From Tritrichomonas musculus (lineage: Eukaryota; Parabasalia; Tritrichomonadida; Tritrichomonadidae): DNA of 64,000 nucleotides. Positions 28,757 through 38,235 of this stretch are shown one piece after another. Below the pieces are notes generated by a model that searched no databases, had not been told where the DNA came from, and saw nothing but the letters and a program-made list of their open reading frames with translations. Each line of letters starts with the position of its first letter. The first letter of the stretch is position 1. The translations under genes were made by a program, and so were the position numbers. The stretch lies in contig JAPFFF010000018.1 in NCBI GenBank assembly GCA_039105265.1, positions 1,364,001-1,428,000 on the forward strand, in the 5' to 3' direction.

Positions 28757-30505
28757 ATGAACCAAATCTTATTTCAAAACGTTGAACGAATTTGTGAATA
28801 CCTCAAAGACAGAATCAAAGGATACCAAAACACAATCTACCATGGAGAGTTAATATTCCACCGTCAACGTAAACCTGATGAATCTGATCTACCATTCATT
28901 AACGACATCTTATCGGATCATTCTAAATGCCAATCATTCATCATCTCAAACATCCATAATTGGTACACACTATTCCATAATCGTAATCCAAATTCTCCAC
29001 CTCCACCCATTGACGAAACCATTCTAAACAACTTCATTTCAGTTTATTCAGACACACTATTCAAAACAGTCATCAATGAATCCAATAGAATCAAATCCAA
29101 AATCGAAGACATCCAACATCAAATCGAACAAAACCGACAATCAACTCTACGTATAGCCAGACAATTAATTGACGACAAAGTAAAGAACAATAAACGTAAA
29201 TCATCTCGATCAGTGTTTGACAATTATGAACACATTTCCCGTCTAAGTCAATCCGATAAAGACATTCTCTGGAACGAATACCTTCAGAAATGGTCATCAA
29301 AGAATTCCTCAACTCAACCCTCAACTCGACCCAAATTAACCAATACCTTTAACGATAAACTCAATGAATATGTCGTTTACAATCATGATAAGCTTCTAAC
29401 TCTCGATGAATTCATTAAAGTAACTCGTGGATGGCCACATACAACCAAACCCATTGAAGACTGGTACGAAACGTATACCCACAAGTTCTATCATCAATCA
29501 GGTACCTTTGTGGAATACCAAGAAACACCTTCATTCAACACCATTGCATTCAAATCACCAGACAAGATCAAAGCTTTACAATCCATCTATCCAACCAAAT
29601 CATCAATCATTTCTGATACCACATCCTACTTTCCATTAAAGCAAAACCTAAAGAAATACCAATTACACAAAGTTTCTAAACGTTACACATACTTGATTGA
29701 TCTAATGTTCGTTGACAAGTTATGCTATCTGATTGCCATTAACGTAAACACAAGATACCTCTTTGCTGGTCTCATGAACAACATAGTATTCAATGAAAAT
29801 GATACCGATGAAGATAAAGCTAAACGTTTCTCCAAAGCATCCAAGAACACACCCACATATCTCCGTACCCTTGATCGTTTAATTCAATCAGGAATGAAAG
29901 TCAAATACCTATCTGGTGATGGAGAGAGTGCTTTCGATTCATATGATGCATGGTCTTTCTATACCAATCATGGAATAACTTTCACTGAAGTACCTCGAAT
30001 GCAAATGGGTCACTATCCAGATTTCATGAAACGTGAACAAAAACAAGTAAAGACAGATCCAATGCATGGTTCATTAGGAATCATCGATCGAGTCATTAGA
30101 ACTATCCGTGACATGGCATACAACATGCAAGAAGGTATCATTACTCCATCAGTCATGGACGAAATCGTTAATCAATACAACAATGCCCCACATCAAACGT
30201 TGTCCAAATATGCTGGTTTCAAAGTTAGTCCAAAGATGGTTCAAGAAGATCCAGACCTTGAAGAGTTCATCGTTAAACGTATTTCTCAAGAGAACTTTAA
30301 AATTATGTCTCAACCGGGTTTCCATTTAGAACCAAACACTTCTGTCAAACTTTACAATGAACATGATAGCCTCATGAAACGTAGATCAATAATCCAACCA
30401 GGAAATCATCAAATAGTTGGTTTCAAGAATGGCCTTTACGAAGTCAAAGATGACAAAAATAGAACTCAATTGATACCTCGATATAAGGTCTCAACAATCA
30501 TTTAA
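28757..30505 (+). CDS. Polinton retroviral-type integrase
   Basis: The 582-aa product has a Polinton c-integrase layout: a long helical N-terminal region (1-300), a retroviral-type RNase H-fold core at about 310-490 containing YTYLIDLMFVDKLCY, then YLSGDGESAFDSYDAW, then HGSLGIIDRVIRTIRDM, and a C-terminal chromo/SH3-like beta segment (HQIVGFKNGLYEVKDD). This enzyme inserts the element and makes the short target duplication seen at its ends. The start follows TAAATG. It ends 10 bp before the stop of the polymerase gene, to which it is convergent. Confidence 0.88.
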   Translation: MNQILFQNVERICEYLKDRIKGYQNTIYHGELIFHRQRKPDESDLPFINDILSDHSKCQSFIISNIHNWYTLFHNRNPNSPPPPIDETILNNFISVYSDTLFKTVINESNRIKSKIEDIQHQIEQNRQSTLRIARQLIDDKVKNNKRKSSRSVFDNYEHISRLSQSDKDILWNEYLQKWSSKNSSTQPSTRPKLTNTFNDKLNEYVVYNHDKLLTLDEFIKVTRGWPHTTKPIEDWYETYTHKFYHQSGTFVEYQETPSFNTIAFKSPDKIKALQSIYPTKSSIISDTTSYFPLKQNLKKYQLHKVSKRYTYLIDLMFVDKLCYLIAINVNTRYLFAGLMNNIVFNENDTDEDKAKRFSKASKNTPTYLRTLDRLIQSGMKVKYLSGDGESAFDSYDAWSFYTNHGITFTEVPRMQMGHYPDFMKREQKQVKTDPMHGSLGIIDRVIRTIRDMAYNMQEGIITPSVMDEIVNQYNNAPHQTLSKYAGFKVSPKMVQEDPDLEEFIVKRISQENFKIMSQPGFHLEPNTSVKLYNEHDSLMKRRSIIQPGNHQIVGFKNGLYEVKDDKNRTQLIPRYKVSTII

Positions 30506-30515
30506 CGATATCCCT

Positions 30516-33500
30516 CTAAATGGATTCATTAACGTAATATCTATTGTTATATAAACGAATTATTTTTCTCAAAACATTAATGTGTGTATGCTTATCCAAA
30601 CAGTTATCCTTCACCTCATCGAAGTTCACCATTGCTTTATCACTCAAATTACATTTACTCAAAACCATATCATAAGCCTTCTCACGATTCGTTGGTGATA
30701 GACAATTGATAGCACAAAACAATGGCATTAACGACAACCTCTCATCAATCTTTGATGCAAAGTTATGAACTTCCATACCAGTCAAACCATTAACTAATTT
30801 CATCTCATCATCATCACTGAGATACTCAATTGGTCCGTTAAATGAATCATCAAGTATATCTCTTGGTTTTGCATCTAACTTCAACGTCAACTCTAAATCC
30901 TTCAACACATCCTTAGCTGATCTCTTAATGATTGATTCATAACTACCCCTAACGAACTCATACTTACCGTTTGCATTGAATGAACCAGGTAACATCACAC
31001 CAGCTTGCTTGTCTTCCTTAACAGCAGCAATGTAATCAATCTCATACTCATCACATGCATAGCATTTAATGTAAGCATTCTTGTACAATTCATTGAAATC
31101 GTTATTGACATACACATGCAATCCACCACTACCTGATTTAACAACAATATCCTCCAAGGACAACTTACTCATGATTCTCTCTCGGATCTGTTTACGTTCA
31201 TCATCAGAGAGACCTTTATTGATATCGAAATCGATTACCCCTAAACCAAAACATTCATTGACATTCAACCTCATCCCTGTCTGTTTACTCAAGAACTTAT
31301 CACAAACGCCAACACCCTTAATTGAACCATATTTGAGATTGTTAAGCGTCATCATGAAATGATTATCAAAACGTTTCCTCAATGATCTATCCTTAACCGA
31401 TTCCCTTAATGATTCAATCAAACCACTCATCAATTCACGATCAGCTAACAATGGATCAATCTCGCTTTCATCAATACCCAACAATCCATCAATATTGGAC
31501 TTTAAACACAAACTCTTAGCATTATCATAATCGTAACCATTAGCTTTCTGCTGTTTACCATACCATTCAACATCACCCTCTTCATAGGTCACTTTGATTT
31601 TCCTTTCAAACTTCTTTAATGTTGAAACAGTCATGTCTTTGTTCATTGAAAAGCATGGTTGACCTTTCGTTAAATCAAACGTATACTCATTCCCCTCATA
31701 CAAATGTTTATACAACTCCATCACGTTACCATTAAACTGTTTATCCCTAAACGCATATTGAATTGACTTCTGAGTCAAACCCTTTCCACGAATAACATAA
31801 TCGATTTCATTTGAGGAATCAGTAATTTTGTGTACATACATCTTCTTCATGAGAAAGTAAGCTTCAACAGAAAATGGCATTTCATCATGACCATTAATTG
31901 ACGGAAAGTCACAATGGAAGTTTCCTAAGTTAGTACCAATGAGTTCACGATTGTATTTTTCTTTAAAACCTTTTTCGAGAATCTCTAAATCAGAACGCTT
32001 AATCATAAATGAATCAGTATCTTGATAGTATATACAACAACCAATATCGAAAGCCAAACACATAACTTCATTCATGATTCTCTTTGACATAGACAATACT
32101 TGAATACCCAATAACGAAAAGTTAAAGTGTTTATCAATTGGCTTCAACGTCTTCACTGCATGATTATCAGTACCTTTAAGGCTATTATCTTCAACGATTT
32201 TGTAATAGTTCTTCTTCCAATATCTATCTAACTCCTCTCCTTCATGGAAATACTTAAAGTCTTTCTCAATTGGTCTCTCAATCGTCTTCCCATAACAAGA
32301 ATTCATGATCAACTTATAGAGTTGTTGTAAAGGATTACCACTCTTCTTATACTCCAAACGTTTGCTAAAGATATTCCTTATCTCTTTCTGTATCGTGTAA
32401 TCTTTCTTGCCATTCCAATAGTACCCTCTCACTAACTTGAACTCTATCTCTTGAAACTTAATCAAATCCTCAAGCATGATGTTATCGACAGTCATCTTAA
32501 CAACCTCTCCATCCTTCAAATTATCATCATTCAAATTCAAACCGTCAACTTTCCTAACAATCAACGGAAACGGATAATGTTTATTCACTTTCGTTATCTC
32601 AATATCGACAACATATGCCGACTGCTTTGAAAGAAATTCGTAATTGAGTTTATCTTCTGTTATCACTATCGGCCTCCCTTCAACTGTATACAATCTCGCC
32701 ATTGCTGATGGATATAAACTAACCGCATCGAAATCACACAAAGGTACCGTTGTATGCCATTTCTTATTGTAAGCCGTCATGCATCTACCTCCATATATAG
32801 CCCTTGAGCAAAACTTTCTAACGACTCCACCTAACTCAAACAAATTACGATTAGGATAATAGACCCTTTGCTTAAACACTTCATTAGCCAAAGACGATAT
32901 CGAAATGAACTTAAACGGATCAATATCGAAATCCTCAATGAAACCATTCCTGAATTTATTAAAGCCTTCTCTCAAAATATTCACATCTTGCTGACAATAA
33001 AATGAACAATACTTCCACATATCAAAATGGTCATCATCAATCCTACATCCATCAATACCATCTATGTTCTCCTTAAATACATTCATCTGCTCATCTGTCC
33101 AAGGTTCAACCTCAAACAATCCCGCTTCCGAAATCACACCAACACCACCTCTATTCAACCTATCCAAAGTGTAATAGTTATACGGAAACAACTCTTTCTT
33201 GATACCTTTAATGTCAAACATCTTTGGTAACTCTGACAACTTACATGATAATACCGGAAGTGTATCCTTGAAATGAATTACCTTTCCATTAAACCTTACA
33301 TCAGCCATCATCGTCTTCGTACCTTTAATGATTGATTTAATGATACCGTTATACATCGTCTTCTGAACCTTCTTACTTCCAACCTTAACCTTATCCTCAT
33401 ACGTACCCGTTGGACGAATCATCCTGATATCATAAGCCAAATTATGAAAGTACACAACAGCACCATCAGGCAAATAGTTCAATAGATCTTTATCGCAATC

Positions 33501-35639
33501 TTCACCTCTAAACTCTTTCTTAATCTTCCCGTTATCCTTATGCAAAACACACATGAATGGTCTATGGCACTCCTCTGAAGTATCAGCTTCAAAGTCCGCA
33601 TACCAGTACGTAGGTGGTACTTTCTTTGGTTCACCCTTAACTGGTTTCTTCTCAAATGGAGCCATCAAACGAGTACAATATTTGGACTTGTAAGTGAGAT
33701 CCGTTATCTCTTCATTAAGTAAATCATTATAGAAAACCGTATTCAAAACTTTATACTGACCGTAAGTGATTGGTCTAAAGTAATTTTGCTTAAACAATTC
33801 TCTAACTAAATTCGAAGAAGTAATGAAATAACGACCCTTTCGCCAATGATCTACAAGCCATTCCTTATTGTATTTATCATCATCACACTCACCTAAATGC
33901 TTAATGTAATACGTACTGAACTCCGTCTTCTCTTCAATGAAGTAATGCTTCTGATATATATTAAAGTGATGTGTTCTATTTGGTTCAGCTTCATCAACAC
34001 CCATGTAACATTTACGTTTACCTTCACTCGTTGACTCAACTGATTTCTTTTTGTTTTTGCCACTTACATCATCATCAATGTACGTTAACTTGATATGTAT
34101 ACCGAATTCCATACACAATTCATTAATCGAACTCTGAGACAAATACCTATTTCGAATCCTCAAACGAATCTTGTCCAACGTAACCTTATCGTAACATCCA
34201 GTTTGCTCTAACGCATACACAAAGCAACAATCATCAAATTCTCTTCTCTGCTTACCCTTTCCATCCACCAACGAATCAAATATCTGCAACCTCTTAAGAT
34301 ATTCAACAACCCTTTTCGGAACCGTCTCCTTCGTCAGATATTGAAAGAACGAACCACCTCTATCGTTATTCCCTCCCTTATTCTCAAACAAACAGAACTT
34401 AAGTGCTGAAAACAATGACCATATTGGTAACTCTTCACCGCCATTCTCATAGAAAAATTCTGGAGCCTTACTTTCAAGATCAAACACAAAATTCTCTTCC
34501 GTAAAGTTTTCCATCAATTTATTGAATGTCTCTGGCTTTAACGGTAACGACTTCCATGTACCATTAACATTAAACTGAATCTTATACATCTGTATTATCG
34601 GTAACTTCGCAATTGTATCTTCAAAGAACTCCTTCAATCTCGGAAACAACAATCGTCTACCTTCATTGTTAAGTGCTTCGAAATTGATTTCCCAATTGTA
34701 TGGACTTAACTCCAATCTTTCCATGATATCATCAACTAACTGCTTTTGTCTACCCTTATTTTCTTTCCATTCTTCAAACGTTATCTTGTTCCTTTCATTG
34801 ATTTCTTTTGGTGTAGCATTCATGATTTCCATAGCTTCAACTCTTTTCTTATTCCTCAACGCATCTTCCGTCTTCCAAAATTCACGAAAATCCTTCGCAT
34901 GCTCCTTAATCGAATCCAAAGTTGATTTATCTCTTCGGTGTATCAAACGATCAAACCTTGAAGCCCTCTCACTCTTGCCTTCATCCACATGAACTCTATA
35001 TCTATCTCTATCGAATTTCTTAAAGAATTCATCATCTTCTTTTCGTTTATATTCATCGCTATCGACATACCTCTTTGGTTCTTTGTTTAACTTTGGTGGT
35101 AATGGTTTCAGTAATGGTTTATTCTTAATCATTTCATTCAAAGCTTTCGTATAATTCTTAACACTTTCGCCAAACATATACATATTATCATAATCGCCAT
35201 CACCTTCATAACCCATACCAATTATCGTATATGCTATCATCCTTGCCAATGGTTCAATGGCTCGTTCAGGATCCTCATCAGCTTTAACGAGAATGTCATC
35301 CATCTCCTTCTCAGTAATGCCAATCACAAACGCCAAATCAACCAAATGCCCAAAACCATCATCACCTTTACTCTTACACATTTCGCTCAAAGCCTTCGTA
35401 TAATTATAAACCCTTTCCGCAAACCTATGCATATTATCGTAATCATCATCACCTTTGTAACCCATATCAAGTATCGTTTCCGATATCCATAACACCAATG
35501 GCTCAATGAGTCGTTCAGGTGCACCTTCAGCATTAACGAGAATGTCATCCATCTCATCATCCCTCATTCCAAGCATCAACGCCAAATCAAACAAATCAAT
35601 AAAAGAATGTGCATCTAAAGCATTATTACCATCACTCAT
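30516..35639 (-). CDS. Polinton protein-primed DNA polymerase B, giant multidomain form
   Basis: The 1707-aa product is much longer than a usual Polinton polymerase (about 1000-1300). In order: a duplicated module at about 12-88 and 95-170 (each with EMDDILV and NYTKAL); a charged linker; an OTU-like cysteine-protease candidate at about 465-570 (DDCCFVYAL, later HHFNIYQKHYF); the 3'-5' exonuclease (WYADFEAD near 680, then FHNLAYD); the family-B palm with DAVSLYPS near 968, IMNSCYGKT near 1115 and YQDTDSF near 1204; and a C-terminal archaeo-eukaryotic-primase-like domain with VIDFDINKG near 1472, SGSGGLHVYV near 1503 and YEIDYIA near 1532. It replicates the element from its ends by protein priming, as known for the family. 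The primase and OTU calls are from motifs alone. Confidence 0.9.
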   Translation of the reverse strand: MSDGNNALDAHSFIDLFDLALMLGMRDDEMDDILVNAEGAPERLIEPLVLWISETILDMGYKGDDDYDNMHRFAERVYNYTKALSEMCKSKGDDGFGHLVDLAFVIGITEKEMDDILVKADEDPERAIEPLARMIAYTIIGMGYEGDGDYDNMYMFGESVKNYTKALNEMIKNKPLLKPLPPKLNKEPKRYVDSDEYKRKEDDEFFKKFDRDRYRVHVDEGKSERASRFDRLIHRRDKSTLDSIKEHAKDFREFWKTEDALRNKKRVEAMEIMNATPKEINERNKITFEEWKENKGRQKQLVDDIMERLELSPYNWEINFEALNNEGRRLLFPRLKEFFEDTIAKLPIIQMYKIQFNVNGTWKSLPLKPETFNKLMENFTEENFVFDLESKAPEFFYENGGEELPIWSLFSALKFCLFENKGGNNDRGGSFFQYLTKETVPKRVVEYLKRLQIFDSLVDGKGKQRREFDDCCFVYALEQTGCYDKVTLDKIRLRIRNRYLSQSSINELCMEFGIHIKLTYIDDDVSGKNKKKSVESTSEGKRKCYMGVDEAEPNRTHHFNIYQKHYFIEEKTEFSTYYIKHLGECDDDKYNKEWLVDHWRKGRYFITSSNLVRELFKQNYFRPITYGQYKVLNTVFYNDLLNEEITDLTYKSKYCTRLMAPFEKKPVKGEPKKVPPTYWYADFEADTSEECHRPFMCVLHKDNGKIKKEFRGEDCDKDLLNYLPDGAVVYFHNLAYDIRMIRPTGTYEDKVKVGSKKVQKTMYNGIIKSIIKGTKTMMADVRFNGKVIHFKDTLPVLSCKLSELPKMFDIKGIKKELFPYNYYTLDRLNRGGVGVISEAGLFEVEPWTDEQMNVFKENIDGIDGCRIDDDHFDMWKYCSFYCQQDVNILREGFNKFRNGFIEDFDIDPFKFISISSLANEVFKQRVYYPNRNLFELGGVVRKFCSRAIYGGRCMTAYNKKWHTTVPLCDFDAVSLYPSAMARLYTVEGRPIVITEDKLNYEFLSKQSAYVVDIEITKVNKHYPFPLIVRKVDGLNLNDDNLKDGEVVKMTVDNIMLEDLIKFQEIEFKLVRGYYWNGKKDYTIQKEIRNIFSKRLEYKKSGNPLQQLYKLIMNSCYGKTIERPIEKDFKYFHEGEELDRYWKKNYYKIVEDNSLKGTDNHAVKTLKPIDKHFNFSLLGIQVLSMSKRIMNEVMCLAFDIGCCIYYQDTDSFMIKRSDLEILEKGFKEKYNRELIGTNLGNFHCDFPSINGHDEMPFSVEAYFLMKKMYVHKITDSSNEIDYVIRGKGLTQKSIQYAFRDKQFNGNVMELYKHLYEGNEYTFDLTKGQPCFSMNKDMTVSTLKKFERKIKVTYEEGDVEWYGKQQKANGYDYDNAKSLCLKSNIDGLLGIDESEIDPLLADRELMSGLIESLRESVKDRSLRKRFDNHFMMTLNNLKYGSIKGVGVCDKFLSKQTGMRLNVNECFGLGVIDFDINKGLSDDERKQIRERIMSKLSLEDIVVKSGSGGLHVYVNNDFNELYKNAYIKCYACDEYEIDYIAAVKEDKQAGVMLPGSFNANGKYEFVRGSYESIIKRSAKDVLKDLELTLKLDAKPRDILDDSFNGPIEYLSDDDEMKLVNGLTGMEVHNFASKIDERLSLMPLFCAINCLSPTNREKAYDMVLSKCNLSDKAMVNFDEVKDNCLDKHTHINVLRKIIRLYNNRYYVNESI

Positions 35640-35733
35640 CTTATTTTATGTCAAATAAAAATATTATAAAAGATATCCAAAGGCCATCGTTTCAAATTTT
35701 CACATCATCTCAGACCACTTTATCGCAAAACTT

Positions 35734-35973
35734 ATGACCCCTATCTGCCCCTTCCAACCCTTCAAATCAACCCTCACATCTCAACCTCCAAGACCTCCGG
35801 TGATTTTAGACCTAACTTCCCAGACCTTCACTTTTGAATCAATTCTCAAGGATCACATAAATTCATCACCAACCCTTCATTCCCGAATCCAATCCGAACT
35901 CCATAAACACCCAATTCTTAACACCAACCCAGCAACGGGAATCGTTAACGAATTCTCAAGGTTTCCAAGCTGA
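35734..35973 (+). CDS. Small ORF at the right Polinton end, doubtful
   Basis: A 79-aa open frame from ATG with many Pro, Ser and Thr (PFKSTLTSQPPRPPVILDL). It starts 95 bp from the polymerase start on the other strand and stops just before the right terminal repeat. Its codons resemble those of the neighbouring genes, but no family is recognised. It may be real or a chance frame in the subterminal region. Confidence 0.3.
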   Translation: MTPICPFQPFKSTLTSQPPRPPVILDLTSQTFTFESILKDHINSSPTLHSRIQSELHKHPILNTNPATGIVNEFSRFPS

Positions 35974-35983
35974 TCCCTTCAAA

Positions 35984-36042
35984 ATGACGTGAAAGTGGGG
36001 AGTTTAGACCGAAGGTCTAAAATCACCTCTTTTATATGTAGT
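35984..36042 (-). repeat. Polinton terminal inverted repeat, right
   Basis: It ends TATATGTAGT and mirrors 14092-14150. It carries its own hairpin, TTAGACC-GAA-GGTCTAA, whose outer pair differs from the left copy in a compensating way. Confidence 0.88.
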
Positions 36043-36047
36043 GAACA
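36043..36047. repeat. Target site duplication GAACA (right)
   Basis: GAACA follows the right terminal repeat and equals 14087-14091. Confidence 0.75.
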
Positions 36048-36429
36048 TCCAAATTGAGCGTTTGTAGTTTTTAGCAAAAGTGGATTGAGTGAATAATATT
36101 TTTAATTCAATATTTTGAGAAAACAAAAAAAAATACTCAATTATTTGATAATGTTGAAATATTGATTATTTATGGTTTTCAAAATATTCCTATATGAAAT
36201 GCATATATTATATTACATATGAATTAATAATGGAAATATATGCAATTAATACAAAAATACAAATAATAAAAATCTTCTATCATTTGTATAGTAAAATATA
36301 AGAAAAATAACCAAAATTGATTTTTTTAAAAAAAAAAATTTTAGAACAAAATTTTAAAATAAGAACTTTTTGAATGAAAATTATGAAAAAGTTTAATTTT
36401 TTTTTATTGAAACATAAACTTTATCCATA

Positions 36430-37614
36430 ATGTCAATTATAGAATATGTTGAAAAAAAGAGAGAAAATTATGAATCCTTTCTTCAGTTTCTGGAAAATGA
36501 GGATAGTACGGATGATGATTTCCAATCAATAATCAAAATATTTGAGACTCAAGAATTCGGAGAAAACATAGAAGAATTTGAGCAATTTCTTCAATTATTA
36601 AAAAATATTGCGAATGAACATCAGAGGAATAAGAATTTCATTAACAAAATCATGGAAATTCTGCAGCATTTTAAAAATCAAATCAAACAGACCTTTTCAA
36701 ATTTCAAAATATTTAAAATATTTAAAAGCAACCAATTAATTCTTCTTTTTCTTTTTGATAATGAAGTAATAAAAATGGATGAAAAAATCTATACAGAAAT
36801 CATCAACAAAAAGAATGAATATTGTCACTTTTTCTATCCAGAAATCAAGTCATTTTTAGGCTCTAAAAGAAGCAAAGAAATTGAAGAATATGCCAACAAT
36901 GACATCGACTTTGACAAGAAGCGTCATGAAGGAGAGAATGATTGGTATCTTTGCATGCTAATTCGTCATGATTTAATTGATGATTTTGTCATGTACGTTA
37001 ATCAGTCAAACATCCCATTAGATGGTTGTGTAAACCATTCAATTTTTGAGACAAACCGTTTTTTGATTAAAAGTCGACCGACATTAATCGAATATTGTTG
37101 TTTCTTTGGATCAATTCAAATCTTTCAATATTTGAAATTGAATAAAGTTGAATTGACTTCATCTTTGTGGTTTTATGCAATTCATTCGAACAAAGCTGAA
37201 ATGTTTCATCTTATTGAAGAAAGTCGTGTTGAACCACTAGTTTTAGAATGTTTTAATATGTCAATAAAATGTCATCATAATGAAATAGCTGGATATATTG
37301 AAGACAATTTAATCCCGCAAATCAAAGAGATTCAAAACACTGACGTTAGAAAGAGAAAAGACGTTATTTCATGTATTTTGCATTATCATAATTACAATTT
37401 CTTTCCAACTGACTTTTCAGGGGAGAATGAATTTTTTTATTTGTGCAGCTATGAGTACCGCACACTTGTCAAGCTTGTTTTAAAAAAGAAAGAGAAAGAA
37501 ATAATTGAATCACTAATTTCAAAAAAAAAAAAATTTTTTTTATCAAATTTTTCTTTAATTTTTTTTTTGAATGACATTTCAAATTTTTTTGTATTGTTAA
37601 TGACATTGTTTTAA
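36430..37614 (+). CDS. DUF3447/ankyrin-type N-terminal protein, paralogue of 10966-12024
   Basis: The 394-aa frame starts with ATG and aligns over most of its length with the protein at 10966-12024: FDKKRHEGENDWYLCMLIRH, then TLIEYCCFFGSIQIFQYL, then SLWFYAIHSNKAEMFHL, then MSIKCHHNEIAGYIEDNL. The last 35 residues (from about 37510) are translated from poly-A and poly-T runs and look unreal. The LRR frame at 37620 opens in another frame without ATG and is readable back to about 37575, so the true protein probably passes through a frame change in these homopolymers. Function unknown. Confidence 0.7.
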   Translation: MSIIEYVEKKRENYESFLQFLENEDSTDDDFQSIIKIFETQEFGENIEEFEQFLQLLKNIANEHQRNKNFINKIMEILQHFKNQIKQTFSNFKIFKIFKSNQLILLFLFDNEVIKMDEKIYTEIINKKNEYCHFFYPEIKSFLGSKRSKEIEEYANNDIDFDKKRHEGENDWYLCMLIRHDLIDDFVMYVNQSNIPLDGCVNHSIFETNRFLIKSRPTLIEYCCFFGSIQIFQYLKLNKVELTSSLWFYAIHSNKAEMFHLIEESRVEPLVLECFNMSIKCHHNEIAGYIEDNLIPQIKEIQNTDVRKRKDVISCILHYHNYNFFPTDFSGENEFFYLCSYEYRTLVKLVLKKKEKEIIESLISKKKKFFLSNFSLIFFLNDISNFFVLLMTLF

Positions 37615-37619
37615 TTAAT

Positions 37620-38165
37620 GTGTTTAATATTGTCTCATTACAAAAAGCTGCCAAAGAAAATAAAATTGATGTTATTTATGATTTATTATCAAAATTAGAT
37701 AAAATTCCTGATTTTTGCTTTAAAAGAAGTGATAAATTGAGGAAAATTGTAATTCCGCCTTCTATAAAATCAATTGGCGATAGATCCTTTTATGAATGTT
37801 ATTCACTTACACATGTATTTGTTCCTTCTTCGGTTACATCTATTGGTGATTTTGCTTTTGGTAGGTGTTTTTCATTGACGCAAATTACAATTCCTTCATC
37901 AGTGACTTCAATTGGATATTACGCTTTCAGTGAATGTTCATCATTAAGGAAAATTTCAATCTCCCCTTTTGTTGCATCAATTAAAGGAGGTCTTTTTAAT
38001 GCATGCACTTCACTGACAAAAATTTCAATTCCAACTTCTGTTACTTCAATTGGTAACTATGCATTTAGAGGTTGTTCGTCAATTGCACAAATATCAGTTC
38101 CTTCCTCTATAAAAGAAATAGAGAAAAATGCTTTCCCATTAAGCATAAAAATAAAGAAAATATAA
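37620..38165 (+). CDS. Ankyrin/BspA-LRR second half of the DUF3447 locus
   Basis: A 181-aa frame opening with GTG, so probably a continuation of the gene at 36430. It starts with an ankyrin-like helix pair (SLQKAAKENKIDVIYDLLSK) and continues with five BspA-type repeats (RKIVIPPSIKSIGDRSFYEC, then SSVTSIGDFAF.., SSVTSIGYYAF.., TSVTSIGNYAF..). It ends without the GTPase domain found in the left paralogue. The arrangement equals that of 9055-10779. It is either one gene split by a real or sequencing-derived frameshift, or a pseudogene. Confidence 0.6.
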   Translation: MFNIVSLQKAAKENKIDVIYDLLSKLDKIPDFCFKRSDKLRKIVIPPSIKSIGDRSFYECYSLTHVFVPSSVTSIGDFAFGRCFSLTQITIPSSVTSIGYYAFSECSSLRKISISPFVASIKGGLFNACTSLTKISIPTSVTSIGNYAFRGCSSIAQISVPSSIKEIEKNAFPLSIKIKKI

Positions 38166-38235
38166 AATGATGTTTTTCAAAGATATTTCTGTTATATGTA
38201 TTTGGTATGAGTAAATTAAATATATATATTGTTAC

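Larger units (their letters stand above)
14092..36042. mobile_element. Maverick/Polinton element, apparently whole
   Basis: This 21.95-kb element is bounded by 59-bp inverted repeats and a GAACA duplication. It carries the hallmark Polinton parts on both strands: retroviral-type integrase, protein-primed family-B polymerase, A32-like packaging ATPase, a candidate major capsid protein and small candidate virion proteins, plus a fibre-like protein and a KilA-N protein. I did not recognise an adenovirus-type maturation protease. All main frames are open, so I count no breaks by eye; the two terminal repeats match at 51 of 59 positions. It looks whole and fairly young compared with the fossil at 54.9-58.5 kb. 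Its base composition is richer in GC than the host spacers. Confidence 0.93.
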
